Positions 44,511-53,310 of a stretch of 64,000 nt of DNA are shown here, piece after piece (the first letter of the stretch is position 1; each line of letters opens with the position of its first letter). The notes below the pieces were generated by a model. That model was not told the origin of the DNA. It made no database searches and saw only the letters and a program-made list of their open reading frames with translations. The stretch is from Clavibacter michiganensis subsp. insidiosus. GTDB taxonomy: Bacteria > Actinomycetota > Actinomycetes > Actinomycetales > Microbacteriaceae. The position numbers and the translations under genes were made by a program. The DNA is taken from NCBI RefSeq assembly GCF_002240565.1, contig NZ_MZMO01000001.1, forward strand, positions 2,604,001-2,668,000. The letters run 5' to 3'.

Positions 44511-45781
44511 GCGCGACCCGACGGGCGCGTGCGGGTGATGGACACGAGCATGGCCTCCAAGGCGAGCGCCGGCGACACGTTGGCGTCGATCCGACGGCGC
44601 GCCACCCCGACCGCGTCGAGGACCGCGAGCGACGCCGCCGCGGACCCGGCCCCGGCGGCCTCCGCGATCCGGGGCGCGATCGCCTCGTTCACCTGGGGCA
44701 GGTCCGCACCCAGCTGGTGCAGGAGCACGTCGCGGTGCAGGGACATGAGATCGACGAGGATCCGGTCGATGCCGTCGCGGAGGCTCCGCGTGGCGCGCCG
44801 CTTCTGGTCCTCCTCGAGCTGCCGGATCTGCGCGCGCAGCTGCGGCGGGATCGACCCTCCGTCCTGCACGCCGAGCGACCGGAGCGCGCGCTCGCGCTCG
44901 TCGGCGTCGCGCTGCACCGTGAAGGCCTTCGCGTCCTGGCCCGCGAGCTCGAGCATCGCGGCGGCCGCGCGCACGGCGTCGCCGACCGAGCGGATCCCGA
45001 GCGCGAGCTCCAGGGTGCGCCTGCGGCGCTCGCGGGCCTCCGCGTCGGTGGCGAGCCGGTGCGCCATGCCGATGTGGCTCTGCGCCTCGCGCGCCGCGCG
45101 GGTCGCCGTGGCGGCGTCGACGCCGTCGCGACGCTGGATCAGGACGGCCACGTCCTCGACCGACGGGATGCGCAACCGCACGCTGCGCACGCGGGAGCGG
45201 ATGGTCGGGATCAGGTCGGCCTCGCTGGGCGCGCACAGGATCCAGATGGTGCGCTCCGGCGGCTCCTCGAGCGCCTTCAGCAGCAGGTTGGACGTGCGCT
45301 CCGTCATCCGATCGGCGTCCTCGACGACCATGACGCGGTACCGGCCGACCGACGGCGAGTACTGCGACGACGTGACGAGCGCGCGCACCTCGTCGATGGC
45401 GATGATGACCCGCTCGGTCGCGAGCACGCCGAGGTCGGGGTGGCTGCGGGCGGCGACCTGACGGGCCGTAGCCGCATCTCCCTCCGGCGTGCCGTCGCTG
45501 AGCAGCGCGGTCGCGAAGGCGTAGGCGAGGTTCGAGCGGCCGGATCCGGGAGGCCCCGTGATGAGCCACGAGTGCGCGAGCGCGGTGCCGGCGGCGTCGC
45601 GCGCGGTGGCCCGGGGGCTGCTGGCGGCGGCGAGCAGGGCGACGGCCTCTGACTGGCCCGTGAGCTCGTCCCAGATGGCCCGGCCGTCGGGGCTCCCGGG
45701 TGCCCCGGACGGCTGCGCGTCGATCGCCGGCGTCGCGGACGCGGTCGGCGCGGAGGCGCGGTCGGTCGCCGCGTCGCTCAC
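44507..45781 (-). CDS. holB: DNA polymerase III subunit delta'
   Basis: 424 aa from GTG 45781, overlapping the tmk stop. After an Ala/Thr/Ser-rich N-terminus of about 30 residues comes an AAA+ domain with GPPGSGRSNLAYAFA (Walker A with Arg in place of Lys), the Walker B-like VMVVEDADRMTERTSNLLLKALEEPP, and sensor region TIRSRVRSVRLR. The altered Walker A fits delta', which does not hydrolyse ATP. It is part of the clamp loader. The tmk-holB order is common in bacteria. Confidence 0.92.
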   Translation of the reverse strand: MSDAATDRASAPTASATPAIDAQPSGAPGSPDGRAIWDELTGQSEAVALLAAASSPRATARDAAGTALAHSWLITGPPGSGRSNLAYAFATALLSDGTPEGDAATARQVAARSHPDLGVLATERVIIAIDEVRALVTSSQYSPSVGRYRVMVVEDADRMTERTSNLLLKALEEPPERTIWILCAPSEADLIPTIRSRVRSVRLRIPSVEDVAVLIQRRDGVDAATATRAAREAQSHIGMAHRLATDAEARERRRRTLELALGIRSVGDAVRAAAAMLELAGQDAKAFTVQRDADERERALRSLGVQDGGSIPPQLRAQIRQLEEDQKRRATRSLRDGIDRILVDLMSLHRDVLLHQLGADLPQVNEAIAPRIAEAAGAGSAAASLAVLDAVGVARRRIDANVSPALALEAMLVSITRTRPSGRA

Positions 45782-46413
45782 GCGGAGGCTCCCGCCGTGA
45801 TCAGCGCCTGCGCGCGGGTGCGGATCTCCTCGGCGATCTCCTCGCGGGGGCGCCCGGCGTCGACGACCAGGAAGCGCCCCGGCTCCGCGTCGGCGAGCCC
45901 GAGGAACGCCTGGCGCACGCGCCCGTGGAAGTCGGCGCGCTCGGCTTCGAGCCGGTCGAAGCGGGTGCGCGCGGCGTCGAGGCGGACCCGGGCGGCGGCC
46001 TGGTCGAGGTCGAGCAGCACGGTCAGGTCGGGCAGGAGCCCCTGCGCGGCCCACAGCGACAGGTCGCGGATCTCGGCGGCGTCCAGGACGCGGCCGGCCC
46101 CCTGGTAGGCGACGGACGAGTCGAGGTAGCGGTCCTGCAGGACGACGGCGCCCCGCTCGAGGGCCGGCCGGACGACGGTCTCGACGTGGTGCGCGCGGTC
46201 GGCCGCGTACAGCAGCGCCTCGGCGCGCGGCGCGATGTGCCCGCGACGATGCAGCACGATCTCGCGGATCTCCACCCCGAGGTCGCTGCCGCCCGGCTCG
46301 CGGGTGACGACGACCTCGTGGCCCTCTTCCTCCAGCCACCCCCGGAGGAGCGCCGACTGCGTGGACTTCCCCACGCCGTCGCCGCCCTCCAGGGTGATGA
46401 AGACGCCGGTCAC
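45778..46413 (-). CDS. tmk: Thymidylate kinase
   Basis: 211 aa, GTG start in a GTGA overlap with topA. The P-loop EGGDGVGKSTQ lies at about residues 9-19. VVTREPGG and DRYLDSSVAYQGAGR are the nucleotide and dTMP binding motifs. The LID region lies around ARTRFDRLEAERADF. It phosphorylates dTMP to dTDP. Sits between topA and holB in one coupled operon. Confidence 0.95.
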   Translation of the reverse strand: MTGVFITLEGGDGVGKSTQSALLRGWLEEEGHEVVVTREPGGSDLGVEIREIVLHRRGHIAPRAEALLYAADRAHHVETVVRPALERGAVVLQDRYLDSSVAYQGAGRVLDAAEIRDLSLWAAQGLLPDLTVLLDLDQAAARVRLDAARTRFDRLEAERADFHGRVRQAFLGLADAEPGRFLVVDAGRPREEIAEEIRTRAQALITAGASA

Positions 46414-49379
46414 GTCGCGTCGGACGCCGTCGCCGCAGCAGCGGCCGCCTTGTTGGCGGCCCGCGTCGCCGCGGCCTTCGTGGCGGCGGCCGACCTCGCG
46501 GTGGTCGCCTTCGCGGCGGTCGTCTTCGCGGCGGCGCTCTTCGCGGTGGTCGTCTTCGCCGCGGTCGTCTTTGCCGCGGTGGTCTTCGCGGTGGTCGTCT
46601 TCGCCTTCGCGGGCGCCTTGGCCTTCGCCTTGGCCGGGGCCTTCGCCTTGGCCTTCGGCTTCGCCGGCCCCTTGGCGCGCTTGTCGGCGAGCAGCTCGAC
46701 CGCGCGGTCGAAGTCGATGTCCTCGACGGACTCGCTCTTCGGGATCGTCGCGTTGGTCTCGCCGTCCGTGACGTACGGACCGAAGCGGCCGTCCTTCACC
46801 TTGATGCCCTTGCCGCTGACCGGATCCGCGTCGAACTCCTTGAGCGCGCTGGACGGGCGCCGGGCGCCGTACTTGGGCTGCGCGAACACCTCGAGGGCGC
46901 CGGGCAGGTCGATCTCGAAGATCTGCTCCTCGCTCGTGAGCGACCGCGAGTCCGTGCCCTTCTTCAGGTACGGGCCGTACTTGCCGTTCTGCGCCGTGAT
47001 GGGCGTGGCCGTCTCCGGGTCCTCGCCGACGACGCGCGGGAGGTCGAGGAGGCGCAGGGCCGTCTCGAGGTCGACCGTGGCAAGGTCCATCGACTTGAAG
47101 ATGGACGCGGTGCGCGGCTTGACGGCCGCCGCCTTCTTCGCGGCGGGCTTCTTGGCCGGCGCCTTCTTCGCGGGCGCCGCCGTGGTGGCCGTCGACGCGC
47201 TCTCGAGCACCTCGCCGGTCGCGGGATCCACGCCGTCCGAGGCAGCGGCGGGCGCCGCCTCCGGCTCGGGGTCGACCTCGGTCACGTAGGGGCCGTAGCG
47301 ACCGTCCTTCGCCACGACCTGCTTGCCGTTCGCGGGGTTGATGCCGATGACGCGGTCGGTGACGACGGGGGCGTCGATGAGCTCGCGCGCCTTGGCGGCC
47401 GTCAACTCGTCCGGCGCGAGGTCCTCCGGCAGGTTGACGCGACGGGGCGTCGCGTCCGCGGCGGCACCCTCCTCGTGCACCTCGAGGTAGGGCCCGTACT
47501 TGCCGATGCGGAGCGTGATGTCGTCCGCGATGCGCAGCGAGTTGATCTCCTTGGCGTCGATCTCGCCGAGGTTGTCGATGGTGGGGCGGAGCCCCTTGTG
47601 CGCGTCGTTGCCGTAGTAGAAGCCCTTCAGCCAGTCGACCCGCTCGGCCGAGCCCTCCGCGATGCGGTCGAGGTCGTCCTCCATCCCGGCCGTGAAGTCG
47701 TACTGCACCAGCTCCGTGAAGAACTCCTCCAGCAGCCGCACCACCGAGAAGGCGATCCAGTTCGGGACGAGCGCCGTGCCGCGCGGGGTGACGTAGCCGC
47801 GGTCGACGATGGTCGAGATGATGGCGGCGTAGGTCGACGGGCGACCGATGCCCAGCTCCTCGAGCGTCTTGACGAGGCTCGCCTCCGTGTAACGCGGGGG
47901 CGGGCTGGTCTCGTGCCCCTTGGCGTCGACGTCGACGAGGCGCAGGTCCTGGCCCTTCTTGAGGTCGGGCAGCTTCGCCTCGCGCGGCTCGGCGGCACCG
48001 TGGCGCTCCTCGTCGCGGCTCTCCTCGTACGCGGCCAGGAAGCCGCGGAACGTGATGACCGTGCCCGATGCGGCGAACTCGGCCACCTCACCCGCGGACG
48101 TGGGGCCCGCGGCGATGACGACCGAGGCGGTGGATCCCTTCGCGTCGGCCATCTGCGACGCGATGGTGCGCTTCCAGATGAGGTCGTAGAGCTTGTGGTC
48201 GTTGCCGCGCAGCGTGGAGGCGAGCTGCTGCGGCGTGCGGAAGGTCTCGCCGGCGGGGCGGACGGCCTCGTGGGCCTCCTGGGCGTTCTTGCTCTTGCCC
48301 GCGTAGAGGCGCGGCTTGTCCGGCACGGTCTCCGGCCCGTACAGCTCCGCGGCCTGCTTGCGCGCCGCGTTGATCGCCTGCTGCGACAGCGAGGGCGAGT
48401 CGGTGCGCATGTAGGTGATGTACCCGTTCTCGTAGAGCGACTGCGCGACGCTCATCGTCTGCCGGGCGGAGAAGCGCAGCTTGCGCGCGGCCTCCTGCTG
48501 GAGCGTCGACGTGGTGAACGGCGCGGCGGGGCGACGCGTGTAGGGCTTGGACTCGACGCTCTGCACCTTCAGCGGCACGGACGGGTCGCGGAGCGCCACG
48601 GCGAGCGCCTCGGCGCTGCTCGCGTCGAGCGGGCGCGAGTCGTTCTTGAGCGCGCCCTTGTCGTCGAAGTCGCGGCCTGTGGCGATGCGGGCACCGTCGA
48701 TGCGGACGAGTCGGGCGTCGAACGGCAGCTCCTGCTCGAGCGGCGAGAGCGATGCCGTCAGATCCCAATAGGAGGCGGTGACGAACGCCAGGCGCTCGCG
48801 CTCGCGGTCGACGACCAATCGGGTGGCGGCGGACTGCACGCGACCCGCGGACAGGCCGGGTCCGACCTTTCGCCAGAGCACGGGCGACACCTCGTAGCCG
48901 TAGAGGCGATCGAGGATGCGACGTGTCTCCTGCGCGTCCACGAGGGCCGTGTCGATGTCACGCGTGCTGTCGCGGGCGCGCTCGATGGCCTCCTTCGTGA
49001 TCTCGTGGAAGACCATGCGCTTGACCGGCACCTTCGGCTTCAGCACCTGCAGGAGGTGCCAGGCGATGGCCTCGCCCTCGCGGTCCTCATCCGTCGCGAG
49101 GAAGAGCTCGTCGGCGTCCTTGAGCGCCCGCTTGAGGTCGGCGACCGTCTTCTTCTTCTGGTCGCTGACGACGTAGTACGGCTCGAAGCCGTTCTCGACG
49201 TCCACGGAGAACTTGCCGAGCGTGCCCTTCTTGAGCTCCGGCGGCAGGTTCTTGGGCTCGATGAGATCGCGGATGTGGCCCACCGAGGCCTGCACCTCGT
49301 AGCCGCTGCCCAAGTACTGGGCGATCGTCTTGGCCTTGGCCGGCGACTCGACGATGACCAACTTCTTCGTGCCGGGCAC
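46410..49379 (-). CDS. topA: DNA topoisomerase I
   Basis: 989 aa from GTG 49379, preceded by AAGGAG; an in-frame ATG at 49403 is an alternative. The TOPRIM domain starts KKLVIVESPAKAKTI and has the acidic LATDEDREGEAIAWHL. The active-site tyrosine is Tyr323 in GYITYMRTDSPS. Four C-terminal modules with the repeated GKYGPYL/GRYGPYV/GRFGPYV pattern replace zinc fingers, as in other actinobacteria. The last 85 residues or so are a Lys/Ala/Thr repeat tail (KAKAPAKAKAKAPAKAK, then AKTTAAKTT units). It relaxes negative supercoils. Confidence 0.96.
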   Translation of the reverse strand: MPGTKKLVIVESPAKAKTIAQYLGSGYEVQASVGHIRDLIEPKNLPPELKKGTLGKFSVDVENGFEPYYVVSDQKKKTVADLKRALKDADELFLATDEDREGEAIAWHLLQVLKPKVPVKRMVFHEITKEAIERARDSTRDIDTALVDAQETRRILDRLYGYEVSPVLWRKVGPGLSAGRVQSAATRLVVDRERERLAFVTASYWDLTASLSPLEQELPFDARLVRIDGARIATGRDFDDKGALKNDSRPLDASSAEALAVALRDPSVPLKVQSVESKPYTRRPAAPFTTSTLQQEAARKLRFSARQTMSVAQSLYENGYITYMRTDSPSLSQQAINAARKQAAELYGPETVPDKPRLYAGKSKNAQEAHEAVRPAGETFRTPQQLASTLRGNDHKLYDLIWKRTIASQMADAKGSTASVVIAAGPTSAGEVAEFAASGTVITFRGFLAAYEESRDEERHGAAEPREAKLPDLKKGQDLRLVDVDAKGHETSPPPRYTEASLVKTLEELGIGRPSTYAAIISTIVDRGYVTPRGTALVPNWIAFSVVRLLEEFFTELVQYDFTAGMEDDLDRIAEGSAERVDWLKGFYYGNDAHKGLRPTIDNLGEIDAKEINSLRIADDITLRIGKYGPYLEVHEEGAAADATPRRVNLPEDLAPDELTAAKARELIDAPVVTDRVIGINPANGKQVVAKDGRYGPYVTEVDPEPEAAPAAASDGVDPATGEVLESASTATTAAPAKKAPAKKPAAKKAAAVKPRTASIFKSMDLATVDLETALRLLDLPRVVGEDPETATPITAQNGKYGPYLKKGTDSRSLTSEEQIFEIDLPGALEVFAQPKYGARRPSSALKEFDADPVSGKGIKVKDGRFGPYVTDGETNATIPKSESVEDIDFDRAVELLADKRAKGPAKPKAKAKAPAKAKAKAPAKAKTTTAKTTAAKTTAAKTTTAKSAAAKTTAAKATTARSAAATKAAATRAANKAAAAAATASDAT

Positions 49380-49719
49380 GTGACTCCTTATATATGCGTT
49401 CATGGGGGCCGGTGTCCGGCCCGGTGTCCGGGATGCGTGCCCGCTCGGATCGGATCCGATCCGGGGCGACGTGCGGCGGGGTCCCCGACAAGGCACACCA
49501 TACACACGCGTACCGACCGGCCACCTAATCGCGACGCCGCCCGGACGCGACGCGTCCGGGCGGCGCCGCGGCCAGGCTGGAGCGCCCCGGTCGGACGTGG
49601 ACGGGGGCGCCCGATGGCGCCTCCCCCGCTCTCGCGGGCCGGCGACGAGACGCTCGGGACCGGCGCGCGTCGGCTCAGGCAGGACAGGGACGACGACCGG
49701 GAAACGGCGCCGGTGCGGG
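49380..49719. other. 340-bp gene-free region upstream of topA
   Basis: It holds the topA promoter region. On the reverse strand TATGGT at about 49498-49503 is a candidate -10, giving a leader of roughly 115 nt. Inside the leader are a perfect 18-bp palindrome CGGATCGGATCCGATCCG (49446-49463) and two copies of CCGGTGTCCGG at 12-bp spacing (49409 and 49421). The tad-cluster terminator lies at 49536-49564. I see no gene. Confidence 0.6.
49536..49564 (-). terminator. Hairpin terminator downstream of the tad cluster
   Basis: Perfect 11-bp stem GCCGCCCGGAC / GTCCGGGCGGC with loop GCGACGC, located 156 bp after the last tad gene and before the topA promoter region. Confidence 0.7.
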
Positions 49720-50079
49720 TCACCCCGACGCCCCGGACGGAGGCTGACCGGCTCGCGCACGCGCCGTCACCGGGATGCCCATCGGGCCGCCGTGGCGCTC
49801 CGCCTCCACGACCGCCGTCGTGCCCGTGACCTCGCATCCCGTGAGCGACGCCCCGGCGGCGACCACGACCTCCTCGGCCGCCGAGCAGGGGGAGCCGGTC
49901 GCGAACCCCGCGGCGACGTCGGCCGCGGCGAGTGCTCCGGAGTCCGCGGCCCCCGCGGCGGCCGCCCTCTCCACGAGCACCGAGGAGACGGCGACCGTGG
50001 CCAGCGCGAGAGCGGTGACCGCCCCGAGCACGCCGACCGCGACCACGGTGCCCGAGCCGCCGTCGCCGTCACGGGGCAC
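49720..50079 (-). CDS. TadG-like / Rv3654c-like secretion-neighbourhood protein
   Basis: 119 aa from GTG 50079, overlapping the TadE-like gene by 11 bp. The N-terminus RDGDGGSGTVVAVGVLGAVTALALATVA is a short charged leader with Gly-rich processing region and one membrane helix, as in minor pseudopilins. Then come AAADVAAGFATGSPCSAAEEVV and GCEV, with two cysteines. This matches the Rv3654c-like proteins that end actinobacterial tad clusters. Role inferred as a minor pilin or assembly factor. Confidence 0.75.
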   Translation of the reverse strand: MPRDGDGGSGTVVAVGVLGAVTALALATVAVSSVLVERAAAAGAADSGALAAADVAAGFATGSPCSAAEEVVVAAGASLTGCEVTGTTAVVEAERHGGPMGIPVTARARAGQPPSGASG

Positions 50080-50470
50080 CCGGATCCTCCTGCCATGCGC
50101 ACCCCCGCGCCGAGACGCGGAGCCCGGCCGCGCCCGCGGGCCCGAATCGGCTGGGCGCCGTGAGCCGGACGCAGACGGCGTGACCCGACCGATCCACCGC
50201 CATGGACGCTCCCGCAGCCGCGCCCTCGATGCGCGCCGATGCCGTGCCCGCGTCCTCCCCGCGTCCGATGCTCCGTGCCGCCTCCTCCGCTGCGGAGGTC
50301 AGCACGACCTGCTGGCCGACCGTCTGCACCGCGCCCAGGCACAACCCGAGGACCAGCACGACCGCGGGCAGCACGACCGCGAGCTCCGCGGCCGCCGCCC
50401 CGCGATCCGCGACGGGGGCCGCCCGCGGATCGTGGTGCGGGCTCCCGGCCGCCCAGGCGAGCGGGATCAC
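50069..50470 (-). CDS. TadE-like pilus assembly protein
   Basis: 133 aa from GTG 50470 in a GTGA overlap with the pilin gene. After about 25 residues comes RGAAAAELAVVLPAVVLVLGLCLGAVQ, the TadE pattern: a small residue, then AAELA and a single helix. The Glu follows the putative cleavage site by the usual distance. Two cysteines lie in the C-terminal part. It is expected to be a minor pseudopilin of the Flp system. Confidence 0.82.
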   Translation of the reverse strand: MIPLAWAAGSPHHDPRAAPVADRGAAAAELAVVLPAVVLVLGLCLGAVQTVGQQVVLTSAAEEAARSIGRGEDAGTASARIEGAAAGASMAVDRSGHAVCVRLTAPSRFGPAGAAGLRVSARGCAWQEDPGAP

Positions 50471-50910
50471 CGGTCGTAGGTCAGGGCACGCCGCACGAGG
50501 TCGAGGAGCATGCCGCGGACCTCGTCGCTCTGCAGGATGACCACGAGCAGTCCGGCGAACGCCACCGCCGCCATGGTCGCGATGGCGTACTCGGCGGTGG
50601 CCGCGCCCCCGTCGTCCGCTGCGCGGCCGAGGAGCGCACGACGCGCGGCCCGGGCGACACGCGCGGACCGCGACAGGACGAGCCTCGGGGGCGCCGTCGC
50701 CACCTCCCCGCCGCAGCTCCTCGCGCAGCTCACCGCGCCTCCCGACGATCGCGACGGACCCGCCGTCGCCGGAGCAGCGGCCAGCGGCCAGACAGCGCGG
50801 CCCTCCGGTGCCGCCGCGATCCCGATCGTCCCGGATGCGGATCCCCGAGCCGCCGCGGCCCCCGCGCCATGCACGTCGATCGGATGCACCCGCTCCTCGA
50901 TTCGTCCCAT
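50467..50910 (-). CDS. DUF4244 protein, Flp-like pilin
   Basis: 147 aa from ATG 50910, preceded by GAGGACGAGGAC. The N-terminal 95 residues are low-complexity Ala/Gly/Arg. The C-terminal 50 residues are the DUF4244 domain: DDGGAATAEYAIATMAAVAF. The pattern G-AATA-EY fits the Flp prepilin cleavage site (G, four residues, then Glu-Tyr) followed by a hydrophobic helix. The leader is much longer than in classical Flp, so a start closer to 50640 is possible. It is likely the major pilin of the cluster. Confidence 0.8.
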   Translation of the reverse strand: MGRIEERVHPIDVHGAGAAAARGSASGTIGIAAAPEGRAVWPLAAAPATAGPSRSSGGAVSCARSCGGEVATAPPRLVLSRSARVARAARRALLGRAADDGGAATAEYAIATMAAVAFAGLLVVILQSDEVRGMLLDLVRRALTYDR

Positions 50911-51034
50911 GTCCTCGTCCTCTCCCTCTGGCGGGCGCTGCCCGCCGTCCTTCCCCGCCGACCATCGGCCGGGACGTCACCATGCCCCGCCAGCAGGGCT
51001 CCGCCCACGGCGGGATCCGCGATGGTGGAAGCCG

Positions 51035-52042
51035 TCACCCGCGGCCGAGTGTTGAGGACACGACGGCCAGCAGCATCGGGACGACGCCCACCGCCAGGAA
51101 CGCCGGCAGGATGCACACGCCCAGCGGCAGCATGAGCCGCGCCGCCAGACGCGCCGCCGCCCGCTCGGCCCAGGTGGCGGCGTCCCTCCGGATCCGCTCC
51201 GCCTCGCTCCCGAGGAGCACGGCGACGGGTGCGCCCGTGCGGGCGGCCACGTCCACCACCGACCCGACGGCGTCGAGATCGTCGCCGGTGCCCAGCCCGG
51301 CGCGCTCGCACGCGCGGCGGACGACCGCCACCGCGCGGGGCACGGACGCCCCGCCGGACATGGCCATCGCCACCAGGTCGAGGACGAGTCCCGGCGTCGG
51401 CTCGCGCGAGACGGCCCGGCGCACCAGGCCGCGGTTCCACCGCCACCCGATCGCCACGAGCGAGGAACCCACCACGAGGCACACCATCCCGGGCACGGTG
51501 GTGACGAGGACGCGCAGCGGATCGAACCCGAGCCCGGCGGCCAGCAGCAGGCCGGCGACGGGCATGAGGAGCACCGTCCGGCTGGTCGCCACGGGCCCCG
51601 CGAGCGCCGTCCCCGCGTCGCGGCGCACCCGGGCGATGTCGACGAGGGAGTCGGCGAGCCGGTGGAGGGATCGCGAGAGCGGCGCTCCGGTGCCGTCCGC
51701 GACCTCGAGCCCGGCCGCGAGCGCGCACCACGATCGCGCGGTCGAGCCGCCCGCCCGCTCGGCCGCGGTGGCCGCCGCCACGATGCGTGCGGCGAGTGGC
51801 GCCGACCCGTGGGCCGCGGCCACGCGTCGCGCCAGGGCGGGCACCGCGCGCTCCCCCCGGCGGACCCGCGCGTCCGGCGGCGCCAGCTGCGACCACGCGC
51901 GCTCGAGGTGCAAGCCCGCACCGAGCAGCACCGCGAGGCGTCGGACGAACGCGGCGATCTCCTCCGCCTCCTCGACGACCGCCTCCTCGCCCCCGCCGCG
52001 CAGACGCCGACGCAGCGGGACGGCGTGGGCGCGCCGGATCAT
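51035..52042 (-). CDS. Type II secretion F-domain membrane protein (TadB/TadC-like)
   Basis: 335 aa, ATG 52042 in an ATGA overlap with the ATPase gene. The N-terminal soluble region is helical (EEIAAFVRRLAVLLGAGLHLERAW). Central helices are VLLMPVAGLLLAAGLGFDPLR and PGMVCLVVGSSLVAIGW. A T2SSF repeat LVLDLVAMAMSGGASVPRAVAVV follows, and LMLPLGVCILPAFLAVGVVPMLL closes the protein. Two T2SSF-like halves in one protein suggest a TadB-TadC fusion or single homologue, as usual in this actinobacterial cluster. Confidence 0.85.
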   Translation of the reverse strand: MIRRAHAVPLRRRLRGGGEEAVVEEAEEIAAFVRRLAVLLGAGLHLERAWSQLAPPDARVRRGERAVPALARRVAAAHGSAPLAARIVAAATAAERAGGSTARSWCALAAGLEVADGTGAPLSRSLHRLADSLVDIARVRRDAGTALAGPVATSRTVLLMPVAGLLLAAGLGFDPLRVLVTTVPGMVCLVVGSSLVAIGWRWNRGLVRRAVSREPTPGLVLDLVAMAMSGGASVPRAVAVVRRACERAGLGTGDDLDAVGSVVDVAARTGAPVAVLLGSEAERIRRDAATWAERAAARLAARLMLPLGVCILPAFLAVGVVPMLLAVVSSTLGRG

Positions 52043-53310
52043 GCGCCGGTCCTGCGCGCGTCCGACGCCGACGCCGCCACCGCGGGCTGCGCCGTCGGAT
52101 CCGCGCCGGGGTCCCAGCGCACGGGCATGACCCGGAGGCGGCCGTCGTCGCCGGTCGCGAGGCGGCCGGCCGCCGTCACCCGACGGCCCTGCGGCGTCCT
52201 CGCCAGGTGGATGACGAGTCCGATCGCGCTCACCGCCTGGCGTGCCGTCGTGACCGCGTCCATGCCGGCGAGCGCGCCGAGGGCCTCGAGCCGGGCCGGC
52301 ACGTCCGCCACGCCGTTGGCGTGAAGGGTGCCCGCGCCTCCGTCGTGCCCCGTGTTGAGCGCGCCCAGCAGCTCCCGGATCTCGCTGCCGCGGCACTCCC
52401 CCACGACCAGCCGGTCCGGCCGCATCCTCAGCGCCTCCCGCACCAGGCGGGGCAGGGACAGCTCCCCGGCCCCCTCGATGTTCGCCTGCCTGGCCTCGAG
52501 GGACACGACGTGCGCATGCCGCACCCGCAGCTCGGCGACGTCCTCGACGAGCACGATGCGCTCCCGCGGATCCGCCCGCGCGAGCAGCGCGCCGAGCAGG
52601 GTCGTCTTCCCGCTTCCGCCGGCGCCCGTGATCAGGAGGTTCGTGCGTCGGCGCACCGCCTCCTCGAGCAACGCGCGGCAGCCGGGCGGGAACGCTCCCG
52701 CCGCGTCGAGCGCGTCGAGCGTCGGCCTCGCCCGCGAGGGGAGCCGGATGGAGAGCAGCGTGCCGCGCGTCGACACGGGCGGCAGCACCGCGTGGATGCG
52801 CATCCCGTCGCCCAGCCGCACGTCCACGCACGGCGCCGCCTCGTCCAGATGCCGGCCGCCCTCCGCGGCCAGTCGCACGGCGAGCGCCCGCACGGACGGC
52901 TCACCACCGATGTCGACGTCGGGTCGGCGCTCGGGCCCGGATCCCCGGTCCACCCAGACCTCGCCGTCGCCGTTGACGAACACGTCGGTCGTCCGGGGGT
53001 CCTGCGCCAGAGCGGCGAGGGGACCGAGCACCTGCGGCACCCGGCGCGGGGACGGGATCGGACAGGGAACGGCGGCGGTACCGCCCGCCGGGAGGCGCAG
53101 GGTGACGCCGGCCTCCGATCTCCCGACGTCGGATGGGCCGGCACCCCGACGGGCGTCCGCGCCCGAGGGACGAACGCCGCGGGGGCGACGACGAGAGGAG
53201 GGGCGTCCGCTCCCGGGCCCGCGCCTCCCGCGGACCGATGCCGCGACGCCTCCCCCGGGAGGACGCCCCGACCGACGACGGATGCCTGCCACTCGATCAT
53301 GCGCGGACAC
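52039..53310 (-). CDS. tadA: Pilus assembly ATPase (TadA/CpaF family)
   Basis: The conserved part starts near PQVLGPLAALAQDPRTTDVFVN and carries Walker A GAGGSGKTTLLG, the Asp box VLVEDVAELRV, Walker B RMRPDRLVVGECRG, and the His box GAGTLHANGV. It powers pilus assembly. The start is uncertain: GTG 53310 gives 423 aa with an Arg/Gly-rich N-terminus of about 90 residues, while GTG 53040 would give 333 aa that is all domain. No ssd/CpaE gene lies upstream, unlike the usual actinobacterial order. Confidence 0.85.
   Translation of the reverse strand: MSAHDRVAGIRRRSGRPPGGGVAASVRGRRGPGSGRPSSRRRPRGVRPSGADARRGAGPSDVGRSEAGVTLRLPAGGTAAVPCPIPSPRRVPQVLGPLAALAQDPRTTDVFVNGDGEVWVDRGSGPERRPDVDIGGEPSVRALAVRLAAEGGRHLDEAAPCVDVRLGDGMRIHAVLPPVSTRGTLLSIRLPSRARPTLDALDAAGAFPPGCRALLEEAVRRRTNLLITGAGGSGKTTLLGALLARADPRERIVLVEDVAELRVRHAHVVSLEARQANIEGAGELSLPRLVREALRMRPDRLVVGECRGSEIRELLGALNTGHDGGAGTLHANGVADVPARLEALGALAGMDAVTTARQAVSAIGLVIHLARTPQGRRVTAAGRLATGDDGRLRVMPVRWDPGADPTAQPAVAASASDARRTGA

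Noticed and set aside
47475..49829. Forward open frame of 784 codons opposite topA
   Set aside because: Antisense shadow of topA, whose domains and active-site tyrosine are intact on the reverse strand.
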